Origin: Halomonas sp.
GTDB lineage: Bacteria > Pseudomonadota > Gammaproteobacteria > Pseudomonadales > Halomonadaceae
Assembly: GCF_011050415.1 (NCBI RefSeq)
Contig: NZ_DRFS01000021.1
Coordinates: forward strand, 62,001-126,000
Direction of reading: 5' to 3'
DNA: 64,000 bases
In this document: one piece after another, positions 1 to 9,711 of the stretch
Layout: the number at the start of each line of letters is the position of its first letter
Numbering within the stretch: position 1 is the stretch's first letter
Notes under the pieces: model-generated
What the model saw: only the letters and a program-made list of their open reading frames with translations
What the model was told of the DNA's origin: nothing
Databases searched by the model: none
Translations under genes and position numbers: made by a program

Positions 1-1218
1 TGCGCAAGGTTGCACCGCGATGTACTTAGACAGGTCATCGCGCACCATGTTCGATTCGGTTTCCCGATAGCGGCGCTGCATATTGGGTAGCACGCCCTCA
101 AAGGCATGCTCACGAGTCACTTTGCGGCCGCGATCCCCCACGTACACAAACGGAATTTTCTCGTCTCCGCTGCCGTTCAAGATGACTTCGCGTTCGTGGC
201 GGGCAAGTTCATGCCAGGGAGTTTCCAGTTCAAAGCGGTAGTGCTGAGCCAGTGCCTGAAGCTGTGTAAAGTAGTAAATGTTGCGCCGATCCCAGCCTTT
301 GATCACCCCTTCGGCAAGCGAAAGTTCCGGGTGGCTGATCAGCTTGTCGGGGTCAAAGTACTGCTGTACGCCTAGCCCGTCACAGGTGGGGCAGGCCCCC
401 GCTGGGTTGTTAAACGAGAACATCCGCGGCTCAAGCTCCGCCAGGGAGTAGCCGCACACCGGGCAGGCAAAACGTGACGAGAACGCAATATCGTCGCGTT
501 CACCGTCCATAAAGTGAATCATGGCGGTGCCGTCGGCGAGGTTCAGCGCCGTTTCAAACGACTCCGCCAAGCGCTGGGCTAGGTCGTCGCGCACTTTAAA
601 TCGGTCAACGACCACGCTGATATCGTGCTTTTTGCGCTTATCAAGTGGGGCAACGTCGTCCAGCTCCAGCACTTGGCCGTCGATCAGGGCGCGCACAAAC
701 CCTTGAGCGCGTAGCTCGGCTAACAGCTGCAGGTGCTCACCTTTGCGGCCTTTGACCACGGGTGCCAACAGCATCAGCTTGGTGCCCTCGGCGAGGTTCA
801 TCACCTGATCGACCATTTGTGAGATCGTCTGGGCCTCAAGGTCTTCGCCATGTTCAGGGCAGCGGGGAGTACCTGCACGGGCAAACAGCAGGCGCAGGTA
901 GTCGTAAATCTCGGTGATGGTGCCCACGGTCGAGCGTGGGTTGTGGGAGGTGGACTTCTGCTCAATGGAGATCGCAGGCGAAAGCCCTTCAATGTGATCC
1001 ACATCGGGCTTTTCCATCATCGATAGGAACTGGCGCGCATAGGTGGAGAGTGACTCTACATAGCGGCGCTGTCCCTCAGCATACAAGGTGTCAAACGCCA
1101 GCGATGATTTCCCCGAGCCGGATAGGCCGGTGATCACTATTAGCTTGTTACGGGGCAGCTCCACATCGATCTGCTTGAGGTTGTGGGTGCGGGCACCCCT
1201 GACCAGAATGCTGTCCAT
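1..1218 (-). CDS. uvrA: UvrABC excinuclease subunit A, N-terminal part (runs off left edge)
   Basis: This is the DNA damage recognition ATPase of nucleotide excision repair. The ATG at 1218 opens a protein starting [15 protein letters not shown], with Walker A GLSGSGKS at residues 31-38. The UvrA-type text [19 protein letters not shown] follows, then the first zinc finger (CPVC near residue 250, CPTC near 275). About 406 codons are present, less than half of the usual ~940, because the gene continues beyond base 1. It is divergent from the MFS gene, and the uvrA/ssb neighbourhood is shared with many gammaproteobacteria. I looked for a LexA box in the 219 bp divergent gap and did not find a convincing CTG-N10-CAG site. 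Confidence 0.96.
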   Translation of the reverse strand, partial: MDSILVRGARTHNLKQIDVELPRNKLIVITGLSGSGKSSLAFDTLYAEGQRRYVESLSTYARQFLSMMEKPDVDHIEGLSPAISIEQKSTSHNPRSTVGTITEIYDYLRLLFARAGTPRCPEHGEDLEAQTISQMVDQVMNLAEGTKLMLLAPVVKGRKGEHLQLLAELRAQGFVRALIDGQVLELDDVAPLDKRKKHDISVVVDRFKVRDDLAQRLAESFETALNLADGTAMIHFMDGERDDIAFSSRFACPVCGYSLAELEPRMFSFNNPAGACPTCDGLGVQQYFDPDKLISHPELSLAEGVIKGWDRRNIYYFTQLQALAQHYRFELETPWHELARHEREVILNGSGDEKIPFVYVGDRGRKVTREHAFEGVLPNMQRRYRETESNMVRDDLSKYIAVQPCA

Positions 1219-1437
1219 CAACACCTCGAATCGCGCGGCAAAAGCGTGATTATACGTTTGTCCGCCCCCTCCCGGCAAAACAGCTTTAATAACCTGCGGC
1301 AACTCGTGGCGTTTCCAGCGACAGTCCAAACCGCTAGAATGGAGGATTGGCTCAAACGGTGGTGCTTATACACGCCATGTTGATCCTCTACACACTTACT
1401 CTTCACCACATGCTTCTCCACCATACAAAAGGGCATT

Positions 1438-2817
1438 ATGCGCAAGGTTTCCGCACTATTGCTGGCCTCTGAACGTCGTGCGATCAGCGGCTTGGCTGGG
1501 CTTTATGCATCGCGCATGCTGGGGCTCTTTATGGTGCTGCCGGTGTTGGCGCTGTATGCCGATACGCTGGAGGGTTCAACGCCCCTATTGGTAGGGCTAG
1601 CATTGGGTATTTATGGCTTAACCCAAGCGACACTGCAAATTCCGTTCGGTCTGCTCTCAGACCGTATTGGTCGCAAGCGGGTGATTGCTTTAGGGCTCGT
1701 GATTTTTGCGTTAGGCAGTACGGTGGCGGCACTTTCCGACAGCATGGCGGGGGTGATCGTGGGGCGTGCGCTGCAAGGCTGTGGCGCTGTAGCAGCCGCC
1801 ATTATGGCGCTGCTGGCTGATCAAACTCGAGAGGAAGTGCGCACCGCCGCCATGGCGACTATTGGCCTGTCGATCGGCGTATCCTTTGCGATTGCCATGG
1901 TACTAGGGCCTTGGTTGGCCGCCTGGGCAGGATTGGCGGCCATTTTTTGGTTCACCGCGCTGCTCTCTTTAATAGGACTGCTGGTGTTATGGCGCTGGGT
2001 GCCCGCAGCGCCGCGGCGGCGCCGTCATCGTGATGTAGGGATGGATCGGCAACAGTTTAAAAGTGTGATCACTAGACCTGATTTATGGCGTTTGGATGTG
2101 TCGATTTTTGCTCTGCACTTGGTGCTCATGGCGATTTTCGTGGCCGTTCCCTTTCGTCTATTGGATGCCGGTGTGGCGATTGAGTATCACGGGCTGGCTT
2201 ATCTTGGCATTATGGCGCTCTCGTTTGTTGCGATGGTGCCGCTGATTATCGTCGGGGAGAAAAAGCAGCGCATGCGCTTGATGTGTCTGCTGGCGATCAG
2301 CGCTATTGTGGTCAGCCTAGCGGGGCTGGGCTTGCCACTCTCTGCTGGGTATTGGCTATTTGTATGGCTATTTGTGTTCTTCACCGGCTTTAACTTGCTG
2401 GAAGCCACGCTACCTTCCATGCTCAGTAAACTGGCGCCTGCAGGCGCGAAAGGTACCGCCATGGGCGTGTACTCCACCAGTCAGTTTTTAGGGGCCTTTT
2501 TAGGCGGCACGCTGGGCGGGCTGCTCGCTCATTACGGCGGGCTTGATGCGGTGTTTATTGGTTGTGCTGGGTTGGCGTTATGCTGGTGGGTGGCGATGTG
2601 GTGGATGCCCGCGCCACCGCACCTCTCCAGTGAAGTAGTGGCACTGCATGAAACCCATGCAGACGCCTTAGATTTGTTGATGGAACATTTAGCTGATGTG
2701 GTCGGCGTTGAAGATGTGATGGTGGTGCCAGAAGAGCGGTTAGTCTATTTGAAAGTAAATCGTCAACAGCTTGATCAGGCGGCGTTGACGAGGCTAATAG
2801 CACCTCCAAAATCTTAA
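1438..2817 (+). CDS. MFS transporter, YajR-like, with C-terminal ferredoxin-like domain
   Basis: A 459-residue major facilitator superfamily transporter. Twelve hydrophobic segments are readable, with the motif A signature DRIGRKR after the second one, as in drug/proton antiporters. The last ~65 residues, after the final membrane segment, are soluble (LHETHADALDLLMEHL ... VVPEERLVYLKVN) and resemble the YAM domain of E. coli YajR, which has almost the same length (454). The substrate cannot be read from the sequence. An AAAAGGG ribosome site sits just before the ATG. The gene lies between uvrA and ssb, an arrangement also seen in Pseudomonas. Assignment to MFS is secure; the YajR equivalence is by architecture. 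Confidence 0.88.
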   Translation: MRKVSALLLASERRAISGLAGLYASRMLGLFMVLPVLALYADTLEGSTPLLVGLALGIYGLTQATLQIPFGLLSDRIGRKRVIALGLVIFALGSTVAALSDSMAGVIVGRALQGCGAVAAAIMALLADQTREEVRTAAMATIGLSIGVSFAIAMVLGPWLAAWAGLAAIFWFTALLSLIGLLVLWRWVPAAPRRRRHRDVGMDRQQFKSVITRPDLWRLDVSIFALHLVLMAIFVAVPFRLLDAGVAIEYHGLAYLGIMALSFVAMVPLIIVGEKKQRMRLMCLLAISAIVVSLAGLGLPLSAGYWLFVWLFVFFTGFNLLEATLPSMLSKLAPAGAKGTAMGVYSTSQFLGAFLGGTLGGLLAHYGGLDAVFIGCAGLALCWWVAMWWMPAPPHLSSEVVALHETHADALDLLMEHLADVVGVEDVMVVPEERLVYLKVNRQQLDQAALTRLIAPPKS

Positions 2818-2818
2818 C

Positions 2819-2866
2819 TGAGTCCGATACTAGCTTAGTTGGATATTAACTCAGTGGGATATTACC
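2819..2866 (+). repeat. three degenerate 16-bp tandem units before ssb
   Basis: Directly after the MFS stop lie three 16-base units starting at 2819, 2835 and 2851, with the pattern T-n-AGT-n-n-GATA-n-TA-n-C. Units 2 and 3 share GGATATTA. A small hairpin, ACCGAA (2875-2880) with TTCGGT (2889-2894), follows, then the ssb ribosome site AAAGGAG. The GATATT cores resemble -10 hexamers, so this may be a promoter region of ssb. Confidence 0.6.
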
Positions 2867-2935
2867 TCTGCCGAACCGAAAGAGTGACTTCGGTGGGCAA
2901 CTAACTCTATGTGACAGCTATAAAAGGAGCGTCTT

Positions 2936-3544
2936 ATGGCTCGCGGTATTAACAAGGTCATTTTGATTGGTAACCTCGGGCAGGATCCTGAGGTGCGTTT
3001 TACGCCTAGCGGCGCGGCGGTGGCAAATCTAAATTTGGCTACTACCGATACCTGGATGGATCGTCAAAGCGGCCAGCGCCAGGAGCGCACCGAGTGGCAC
3101 CGTGTGGTGATGTTCAATAAAACCGCTGAAATCGCCCAGCAATATCTGAAAAAAGGCTCTAAGGTCTACATTGAAGGCCGTCTGCAAACCCGCAAATGGC
3201 AAGACCAAAATGGCCAGGATCGTTATTCGACGGAAATCGTCGCCAACGATATGCAGATGCTGGATGGCCGTACCGGTGATTTCCAAGGCGGCGGAGCTCC
3301 GCAAAATTATGAGCAGAACAGCTCTGCTCAGAACAATCCAGCTCAGAACCACCCTTCGAATAATAACCAGGGCGGTGGTTATCCACAGCAGGGTGCTCAG
3401 CAGCCCCCGCGTGCGCCTCAGCCAGCACCACAACAGCCTTCGCGTCAGGGTAATCAAGCGCCCCCGCCAAACCAGCAGAACAGTAGCTATGGTGCGCCGG
3501 ATCCGGGTAACTTTGATGACTTCGACGATGAGATCCCATTCTGA
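2936..3544 (+). CDS. ssb: single-stranded DNA-binding protein SSB
   Basis: Binds and protects single-stranded DNA in replication, recombination and repair, and recruits partners through its tail. The 202-residue protein opens [19 protein letters not shown]. The OB-fold occupies about residues 1-110. A low-complexity Gln/Pro/Asn-rich linker spans roughly 115-185, and the acidic tip ends DDFDDEIPF, the conserved partner-docking peptide. It is somewhat longer than E. coli SSB (178) because of the linker. The ATG at 2936 has AAAGGAG upstream. ssb near uvrA is a classical gammaproteobacterial arrangement. Confidence 0.98.
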   Translation: MARGINKVILIGNLGQDPEVRFTPSGAAVANLNLATTDTWMDRQSGQRQERTEWHRVVMFNKTAEIAQQYLKKGSKVYIEGRLQTRKWQDQNGQDRYSTEIVANDMQMLDGRTGDFQGGGAPQNYEQNSSAQNNPAQNHPSNNNQGGGYPQQGAQQPPRAPQPAPQQPSRQGNQAPPPNQQNSSYGAPDPGNFDDFDDEIPF

Positions 3545-3596
3545 GGACGCTACTAGCGGCGTACTTTAGGGCTATGCGTGACGAGGAGAGGCTGTC

Positions 3597-4487
3597 TTGA
3601 AGCTGCTGATACTGGATGCCGGGCACTGTTTAAGCCTGGCATTGGCTCGCGAGGCGAGCCGCCGTACGGATACCGAGTTAGTCATTGAGCAGGGTACGAC
3701 GATGTCGTCGGCAATGCTTCAAGCGATAACTCCGGATGCCGTAATTATCCCGCCGTTGGCTCAGCCATTGAGTATGACTCCAGCAGATGTGACAGCGCAC
3801 GCCGATGCGGTGGATGCCTGCTTGGATGCGTGCGCTACCCATCAGGTGGCATTGGTATGGTGCGTCTCAGATCAGCTCTACGAAGATGGTTTGGAAGTGC
3901 CCATTGATGAGCATGTGGTGCCCACACCACGGGATGAGAGCCTGCGCCGTTTAGTACAGACTGGTGATCGTATCCGGGCGCAATTTCAGCGCCATTTGAT
4001 CGTCCGCTTAGGCCCGCTGTTTGCTTTAGAAGGCAGCCATGCTTGGCTGAACGAGATCATCAATAGTCTGGTAGCCGGTGAGGCTGTACGCGCCGCAGAA
4101 GACGTGATTTTTTGTCCTACATCAGTCGATGCCGTTGCGATGGCGCTGATTGGCATGCTGCAACAGCAAGCGTGTGGTGCAAATACCTGGGGAGCTTACC
4201 ACCTTGCGGGCACTGAACCGGTGAGCGCCTTCACGTTTACCTCCATGGTGCGCACCCAGTTGTTGACACACTTGGAAGGCCGGGGGGAGGAAGTTGCTCT
4301 GGGAGAGGTACAGCCGCTCAAGCACCATCATGATGCCAAACTGCGGCGTGTTTTAAATTGCCGACGCGTGTTAGATGTTTTTGGTGTTCATCAAAAACCG
4401 TGGCGCTTAGAGGCAGGGCGTATGCTCGATGCCTGGTGTTCGACTCGTGAGCCCAGTCGTGGCAGTGACACAGGAGCATCGGTTTGA
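3597..4487 (+). CDS. RmlD/NAD-dependent epimerase-like protein, probably degenerate
   Basis: A 296-residue protein with the overall shape of the RmlD (dTDP-4-dehydrorhamnose reductase) branch of the extended SDR family. The N-terminal nucleotide loop is DAGHCLSLA instead of GxxGQLG. Where RmlD has the catalytic Tyr-x3-Lys the chain reads PRDESLRRLVQTGDRIR, with no such pair. The C-terminal half (WGAYHLAGTEPVSAFTF) keeps the family's substrate-side pattern. It begins with TTG at 3597 behind GAGGAG (3583-3588), the only well-placed start. Its stop overlaps the start of plsC by 4 nt, so the two are co-translated. A non-catalytic or altered function is my inference. Confidence 0.62.
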   Translation: MKLLILDAGHCLSLALAREASRRTDTELVIEQGTTMSSAMLQAITPDAVIIPPLAQPLSMTPADVTAHADAVDACLDACATHQVALVWCVSDQLYEDGLEVPIDEHVVPTPRDESLRRLVQTGDRIRAQFQRHLIVRLGPLFALEGSHAWLNEIINSLVAGEAVRAAEDVIFCPTSVDAVAMALIGMLQQQACGANTWGAYHLAGTEPVSAFTFTSMVRTQLLTHLEGRGEEVALGEVQPLKHHHDAKLRRVLNCRRVLDVFGVHQKPWRLEAGRMLDAWCSTREPSRGSDTGASV

Positions 4488-5218
4488 TAAATGTGGTTCG
4501 CAGCCTGGTATTTTATGCTGGCTACTTTTTGGCCATGCTGATGATCGGCATCCTATTTCTTCCTATCGCTCCCTTTCTCCCACTGGCTGGCCGCTATCGT
4601 TTACTCAACTTGTATAATTACTTTTTGATGGTCTGGTTTCGTATTGCCTGCGGCGTACGCTATGACATCCAAGGGCGAGAAAACCTGCCTAGCGGGCCGT
4701 GTGTGATTCAGGCTAACCATCAGTGTGAGTGGGAAACGGTGTTTTTGCAGGTAATGAAGCCGCCGGTATGCACCGTACTCAAGCGAGAGTTACTGCGCCT
4801 ACCGATCTTTGGATGGGGCTTAAGGTTGCTGCGCCCCATCAGTCTGGATCGCTCTAAACCCGCACGGGCAATGAAACAGGTGCTTACTCAGGGAGTGGAA
4901 CGACTCGGTACGGGGTTATCAGTACTGATTTTTCCTGAAGGCACACGGGTGGATCCTGGGCAGCGGAAGCGCTACAACAAAAGCGGTAGCGTGGTTGCTT
5001 GCCGTGCTGGGGTACCGGTCTTACCGGTTGCTCATAATGCAGGTGAGCGCTGGCCAGGGCGCCATTGGGTTAAGCGGCCCGGTGTGTTGCGAGTGCGCAT
5101 TGGTAAGCCGATCGAAACGGCCGGCCGTATGCCCGATGAAGTGCTGGCGGAAGTGGAGGTGTGGATTGAGGCGCAGCTGCAGGAGATATCAGAGGTGCCG
5201 CGGCCTACCACCCGTTAA
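4484..5218 (+). CDS. plsC: 1-acyl-sn-glycerol-3-phosphate acyltransferase
   Basis: Transfers an acyl chain to lysophosphatidic acid, making phosphatidic acid at the inner membrane. The 244-residue protein begins with a long hydrophobic anchor (FYAGYFLAMLMIGILFL). It carries the PlsC motifs in order: NHQCEWE (the H-x4-acidic catalytic motif, with Glu in place of Asp, common in this subfamily), then FPEGTR for phosphate binding, then VPVLPVA. The TTG start at 4484 overlaps the preceding TGA and has AGGAG upstream. A strong hairpin terminator follows. Lipid-related fabB-fabA lie immediately downstream on the other strand. Confidence 0.9.
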   Translation: MINVVRSLVFYAGYFLAMLMIGILFLPIAPFLPLAGRYRLLNLYNYFLMVWFRIACGVRYDIQGRENLPSGPCVIQANHQCEWETVFLQVMKPPVCTVLKRELLRLPIFGWGLRLLRPISLDRSKPARAMKQVLTQGVERLGTGLSVLIFPEGTRVDPGQRKRYNKSGSVVACRAGVPVLPVAHNAGERWPGRHWVKRPGVLRVRIGKPIETAGRMPDEVLAEVEVWIEAQLQEISEVPRPTTR

Positions 5219-5265
5219 AGGCTCAGCCTCGTTTAACCTGTTGCACTTTAAATCTTAGTAGCCAA

Positions 5266-5290
5266 AAACGGCGCCCATTGGGCGCCGTTT
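5266..5290. terminator. bidirectional hairpin terminator between plsC and fabB
   Basis: A perfect 11-bp stem (AAACGGCGCCC pairs with GGGCGCCGTTT) around the loop ATT. A-rich sequence precedes it and T-rich sequence follows, so it can serve both convergent genes. Confidence 0.85.
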
Positions 5291-5323
5291 CTGTATAGCA
5301 CAACAATGCGAGTAGTCGTAGCG

Positions 5324-6541
5324 TTAGTCGTTAAAGCGCTGGAAGACTAAGCATGCATTGGTGCCGCCAAAGCCAAAGCTATTGGACAGCGCTCGCTCGA
5401 TTGTTACGTCATCTCGGCGTTCAGTCACAATATCAAAGCCATCTGCCTGCTCGTCCAGATGCTCAATGTTGGCGGAAGCCGCTACAAAGTTGTGCTGCAT
5501 CATCAGTAGCGAATAGATCGCTTCCTGAACACCAGTGGCGCCAAGGGAGTGACCAGTTAGCGATTTGGTTGAGCTCATCGCCGGTGTTGTATTGCCGAAC
5601 ACAGCACGAATCGCTTTTAGCTCGGCAACATCACCAACCGGCGTGGAGGTGCCGTGGGTATTAATATAGTCAATTTTACCCTCGACCGTGGCCATTGCCT
5701 GGTGCATGCAGCGCATCGCGCCTTCACCGGAGGGGGCCACCATATCGTGACCATCGGAAGTAGCGCCGTAGCCTACCAGTTCACCATAGATCTTGGCACC
5801 GCGCGCTTTGGCATGCTCAAGCTCTTCAAGTACTAGCATGCCGCCGCCGCCTGCAATGACAAACCCGTCGCGCGCTTTGTCATAAGGACGCGATGCTTTC
5901 TCAGGGGTGTCGTTGTAGTGAGTCGAGAGGGCACCCATGGCATCAAACAGACAGGAGAGTGTCCAGTGCTCTTCTTCACCACCACCGGCAAACACGATGT
6001 CCTGCTTGTTCAACTGAATTTGCTCCATTGCGCTGCCGATACAGTGTGCAGAGGTTGCACAGGCAGACGAGATAGAGAAATTGACGCCTTTAATTTTGAA
6101 GGGCGTGGCCAAACATGCAGAAACAGTACTGCCCATCGTGCGAGTAACCCGGTAAGGGCCAACCCGACGTAGACCTTTTTCACGCAGAACATCGGCTGCT
6201 TCAACTTGGTTGGCGCTTGACGCACCACCCGAGCCTGCAATAAGGCCGGTACGCACGTGAGAAACCTGCTCTTCGCTTAACCCAGCATCTTCAATGGCTT
6301 GCGCCATGGAAACATACGCGTAGGCAGCAGCATCGCCCATAAAACGGCGCAGTTTACGGTCGATAAGTGCATCAAGGTCGATATCGACACTGCCGGCTAC
6401 ATGGCTACGAAAGCCGCGCTCGGCATACTCTTCCTTAAAACGAATACCGCTACGCCCAGTTTTGAGCGCGTCCAGGACCTGTCGTTGGTCATTGCCAAGG
6501 CACGATACGATGCCTAGGCCGGTGACTACCACTCGTCGCAT
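5324..6541 (-). CDS. fabB: beta-ketoacyl-ACP synthase I
   Basis: Elongates acyl-ACP with malonyl-ACP and is needed for unsaturated fatty acids. The 405-residue protein starts [13 protein letters not shown] at 6541, behind AGGAGG. A 28-residue upstream extension is open but lacks family similarity and would reach into fabA. The thiolase-fold triad is visible: Cys in [12 protein letters not shown], His in [11 protein letters not shown], and His in [12 protein letters not shown]. It lies 13 bp downstream of fabA, the standard fabAB operon of gammaproteobacteria with anaerobic-type unsaturated fatty acid synthesis. Confidence 0.97.
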   Translation of the reverse strand: MRRVVVTGLGIVSCLGNDQRQVLDALKTGRSGIRFKEEYAERGFRSHVAGSVDIDLDALIDRKLRRFMGDAAAYAYVSMAQAIEDAGLSEEQVSHVRTGLIAGSGGASSANQVEAADVLREKGLRRVGPYRVTRTMGSTVSACLATPFKIKGVNFSISSACATSAHCIGSAMEQIQLNKQDIVFAGGGEEEHWTLSCLFDAMGALSTHYNDTPEKASRPYDKARDGFVIAGGGGMLVLEELEHAKARGAKIYGELVGYGATSDGHDMVAPSGEGAMRCMHQAMATVEGKIDYINTHGTSTPVGDVAELKAIRAVFGNTTPAMSSTKSLTGHSLGATGVQEAIYSLLMMQHNFVAASANIEHLDEQADGFDIVTERRDDVTIERALSNSFGFGGTNACLVFQRFND

Positions 6542-6554
6542 GGGAGCCTCCTGT

Positions 6555-7070
6555 TCAGAAATTCGCAGTGGAGGTGAATAGGCCAACGCGCAGATCATTA
6601 GCCTGGTAAATGTCGCGTCCGTCAACGGATACTGTTCCGTCAGCGATACCCAAAATGAGGCGTCGGGTAATAATACGCTTAATATTAATACTATAAGTCA
6701 CTTTTTGGGCATCAGGCAGGATCTGTCCGCTGAACTTCACATCGCCACAGCCAAGTGCACGCCCGCGGCCAGGGTGGCCTAGCCAGCCTAAATAAAAGCC
6801 AACTAATTGCCACATGGCATCTAAGCCTAAGCAGCCTGGCATAACAGGATCGCCGGGGAAGTGGCAGTCAAAAAACCACAAGTCAGGCGAAATATCCAGC
6901 TCGGCAATGAGTTCACCCTTGCCATGCTCGCCGCCTTCTTCGTGAATATGCTTGATGCGATCAAGCATCAGCATATTAGGAGCAGGAAGTTGGGCATTGC
7001 CAGGGCCAAATAGCTCGCCGCGCGAGCAGGCCAGCAGTTCTTCGCGATCAAAAGAATGTTGCTTGGTCAC
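6555..7070 (-). CDS. fabA: 3-hydroxydecanoyl-ACP dehydratase/isomerase
   Basis: Dehydrates 3-hydroxydecanoyl-ACP and isomerises trans-2- to cis-3-decenoyl-ACP, the branch point to unsaturated fatty acids. The 171-residue protein matches the usual length. The catalytic His lies in [15 protein letters not shown] and the catalytic Asp in [10 protein letters not shown]. The start is GTG at 7070 ([13 protein letters not shown]); the ribosome site is weak. First gene of the fabAB pair. The 281 bp between it and the divergent GGDEF/EAL gene contains a 19-bp inverted repeat that could be an operator. Confidence 0.97.
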   Translation of the reverse strand: MTKQHSFDREELLACSRGELFGPGNAQLPAPNMLMLDRIKHIHEEGGEHGKGELIAELDISPDLWFFDCHFPGDPVMPGCLGLDAMWQLVGFYLGWLGHPGRGRALGCGDVKFSGQILPDAQKVTYSINIKRIITRRLILGIADGTVSVDGRDIYQANDLRVGLFTSTANF

Positions 7071-7219
7071 TGAATCGTTCCGAGTTTCAAAGTGGTGGTT
7101 GGCCTAGTCTACTTCCCGAAACCGCTGAATGCACGTAACTGACCATTTATCATCGCAATCTACAGATGTCGCTGATCAGGCCGATAGCGTTATGGTGGGT
7201 AATAAGGATCGGTAACGGT

Positions 7220-7238
7220 CGTTTATGCACAATAAACG
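7220..7238. promoter_or_regulatory. 19-bp perfect inverted repeat in fabA/GGDEF-EAL divergent gap
   Basis: Arms CGTTTAT (7220-7226) and ATAAACG (7232-7238) flank GCACA. It is a candidate repressor operator in the divergent region. It does not resemble the FabR or DesT consensus I know. Apart from this I see only unassigned AT-rich sequence between 7071 and 7351. Confidence 0.4.
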
Positions 7239-7351
7239 TTTTCTTGACGTAATATGCGCTATCCAAGCTTTTTATTAGGCGGCATGATAAGCATGGCTCT
7301 CAACGCTATTTTTTATCTAAGTTAATTTTGTATGGGGTGTAGCGAATCGCC

Positions 7352-9190
7352 ATGTGGCTTCCCGTGTCTCTTAATCGCCCATTAATTTGGGTTGCACTTA
7401 CCGCGCTGCCTGCCTGCGTATGGATTCCCGATTCTGCACTCCGCTTAGTAGCTGCCGTATTAATTGCAATCGGTCTGTGGGACGCCTGGCGGCAAGTCCG
7501 TCAACAGCGACTACGCTTGCGATTAACGCAAGATGCATTAGGACTGGCAAACGATGCCATGGTGATCAGCGATGCGCAGAATCATGTCATTTCTGTTAAT
7601 CCTGCGTTTACCGAAATTACCGGCTACGCAAGCCAGGAAATACTAGGGCTTAAATTAGACACTCTGGCGGCGCCTCGCCACGATAAGGCGTTTTATGAGT
7701 CCTACTGGAATACCTTAAAAAGTACCGGTCGCTGGGAAGGTGAGATGTGGAATCGCCGCAAGCATGGTGATGAGTATCCAGAGTGGTTAAAAGTACGCGC
7801 GGTGACCGATAAACGTGGCAAGATAACCCACTATATTAATCTGTTTACCGATATCTCTGCACAAAAAGCCCGCGAGCAGGATTTACGCCGTATTGGCTAC
7901 GAAGACCCCCTTACCGGCCTACCTAATCGACGTCGTTTACACGACCTACTTGCTTCTCGTTTGCGCCATTTACGCGCTGGCGAGAGTTTGGATATGGCGT
8001 TGGTAGATATCGATGGCCTCAAGTCGGTGAATGACAGCTTAGGTGTCGAGCAGGGAGATCGCTTGTTAGCTCGCTTTGCTCAGCGTTTAACCGGCTATGT
8101 GGCAGGCAGTATTGTAGGGCGTTTGGGGGGGGATGAATTTATGGTGATCCGCACCACTACCTTCGATGATCATGATAAATGGGTCGCCACACTGCGCGAA
8201 CATATGAGTCGGCCGTTTGAAATTAATGGGCAATCTTTGCGCTTGGGCCTCACCATCGGCAGTTGCCGTGTCCCTGAGGATGGTAACGACTCAGGAGTCC
8301 TGTTTCAGCGCATAGAGTCGGCGCTCTATAGCGCTAAACGACTAGGGCGTAACCATAGCCAGCGCTTTCGGCCAGCGCTGGATAAGCAGGATAACCCTCA
8401 GCTAGCGCTAGTCAGTGATCTGCGTGCGGCACTTATTTCCGGTGACCAACTGGAGCTTCACTTTCAAACTCAGCATCGGCCCAGCGATGGCGAATTAGTG
8501 GGGATGGAGGCGTTGCTGCGCTGGAGGCACCCCCTAGATGGGATGATTTCGCCAGGCGACTTTATTCCCTTGGCAGAGCGTCATGGATTAATGACGCAGT
8601 TGGGCGCCTGGGTCATTGAAAAAGCGTGTGCGCAGCAAGCGCACTGGCGCAATAGCGCAATCCCTAAGCTCACAATGTGGGTCAATATTTCAGCTCTGCA
8701 GCTTTTTCAAGGCGATCTGGAAAGCCAGCTATCCACCTGCTTGAAGCGCTACCAACTGGAACCTTCACAGATTGGCTTGGAGTTAACGGAGTCGGTGTTG
8801 CTTGATGAGCGCGCGGGAGATATGGGACCTCGGTTGCAAACACTTCGCGATCAAGGCTTTGCGATTGCGATTGATGATTTTGGCACCGGCTATTCGTCGT
8901 TGGGCTACTTAAAGCGCTTGCCGGTGGACAAAATAAAGCTTGATCGGGCCTTCATAAAAGATCTACCTCACGACCAAGCAGATGCCTCCATCGTTAAGGC
9001 CGTACTGGCCATGGCAGAAGGCATGGGGCTAGAGGTAGTTGCCGAGGGCGTTGAGACCAAAGATCAGTGTCAATTTTTAGTCAATGCAGGTTGTACAGCG
9101 GTGCAAGGCTTTTACTTTGCAAGACCACTGCCTGCCGCTGAGCTGGAAAAGCGGCTGATATCGGCATCACTCGCCAGCACTATCTCTTAA
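7352..9190 (+). CDS. PAS-GGDEF-EAL cyclic-di-GMP signalling protein
   Basis: A 612-residue protein. An N-terminal membrane hairpin spans about residues 10-48. A PAS domain follows at about 60-175 ([19 protein letters not shown], then a PAC-like [16 protein letters not shown]). The GGDEF domain is at about 180-340, with the metal-site text [10 protein letters not shown] and an intact GGDEF near residue 259. The EAL domain is at about 355-605, with [10 protein letters not shown] near 386, [24 protein letters not shown] and AEGVET. Both catalytic signatures are intact, so synthesis, breakdown or both are possible. The PAS signal is unknown. The gene is divergent from fabA and convergent with the lipid cluster, its stop only 2 bp from the DUF2878 stop. 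Confidence 0.93.
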   Translation: MWLPVSLNRPLIWVALTALPACVWIPDSALRLVAAVLIAIGLWDAWRQVRQQRLRLRLTQDALGLANDAMVISDAQNHVISVNPAFTEITGYASQEILGLKLDTLAAPRHDKAFYESYWNTLKSTGRWEGEMWNRRKHGDEYPEWLKVRAVTDKRGKITHYINLFTDISAQKAREQDLRRIGYEDPLTGLPNRRRLHDLLASRLRHLRAGESLDMALVDIDGLKSVNDSLGVEQGDRLLARFAQRLTGYVAGSIVGRLGGDEFMVIRTTTFDDHDKWVATLREHMSRPFEINGQSLRLGLTIGSCRVPEDGNDSGVLFQRIESALYSAKRLGRNHSQRFRPALDKQDNPQLALVSDLRAALISGDQLELHFQTQHRPSDGELVGMEALLRWRHPLDGMISPGDFIPLAERHGLMTQLGAWVIEKACAQQAHWRNSAIPKLTMWVNISALQLFQGDLESQLSTCLKRYQLEPSQIGLELTESVLLDERAGDMGPRLQTLRDQGFAIAIDDFGTGYSSLGYLKRLPVDKIKLDRAFIKDLPHDQADASIVKAVLAMAEGMGLEVVAEGVETKDQCQFLVNAGCTAVQGFYFARPLPAAELEKRLISASLASTIS

Positions 9191-9192
9191 CT

Positions 9193-9711
9193 TTAGCCAG
9201 ATGATGGCTTTGTGGCAGCGATGCTTACATATCGACTAATACCTACGCAAAGTGCCGCCCAAACTAAACCCTGTACGGGGAGTAGCCAAGGGGCGATGCT
9301 AACCCCCGCTAATAGCGCGCCACCATAGTAAGAGAGCGGGCCGCTGACCGCCCCACACAGCGCTGCCAGTAGGGGGTAGCGCCACAGCCATGCCAACGAG
9401 TGATAAACCAGCGTGGCAAACAGTGGCCATAGCATCCATAGCCACAACGGTAAGAGGCCCGCGACTAGTGTTTGATTGCCGAAATCAAATCCTCCCAGTA
9501 GATGCAAACCACCGTCGATTGCCAGTCCGAGCAGCGCAAAGAGAGCGATAAAGCGCCACTCTCCAGGTAAGCCGCTGCGCCATAAATGCCACGTTAACAA
9601 ACCGCCCCCTGCTACGGCAGCGACCCACGAGCCTCCTAAAACACATAACAGCCAGCCGGCTTCGAAGCGCAGCGCGTTTACCAGCAGGGATTGCCAACGG
9701 CGTGTTGTCAT
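9193..9711 (-). CDS. DUF2878 membrane protein
   Basis: A 172-residue protein, almost entirely hydrophobic, with about five or six membrane segments (for example LLCVLGGSWVAAVAGGGLL and FIALFALLGLAIDGGLHLL). I recognise it as DUF2878-like; no biochemical role is known to me. It is the last gene of the minus-strand cluster and starts at the base after the stop of the CFA-like gene, which implies translational coupling and a role at the membrane with that enzyme. Function is not assignable from sequence. Confidence 0.75.
   Translation of the reverse strand: MTTRRWQSLLVNALRFEAGWLLCVLGGSWVAAVAGGGLLTWHLWRSGLPGEWRFIALFALLGLAIDGGLHLLGGFDFGNQTLVAGLLPLWLWMLWPLFATLVYHSLAWLWRYPLLAALCGAVSGPLSYYGGALLAGVSIAPWLLPVQGLVWAALCVGISRYVSIAATKPSSG

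Noticed and set aside
1219..1437. LexA box for SOS control of uvrA
   Set aside because: No CTG-N10-CAG palindrome with the usual AT-rich core was found in the divergent gap; SOS control cannot be claimed from the sequence.
6542..6625. 28-residue N-terminal extension of FabB
   Set aside because: It overlaps the end of fabA, while [12 protein letters not shown] at 6541 has AGGAGG directly upstream and matches FabB.
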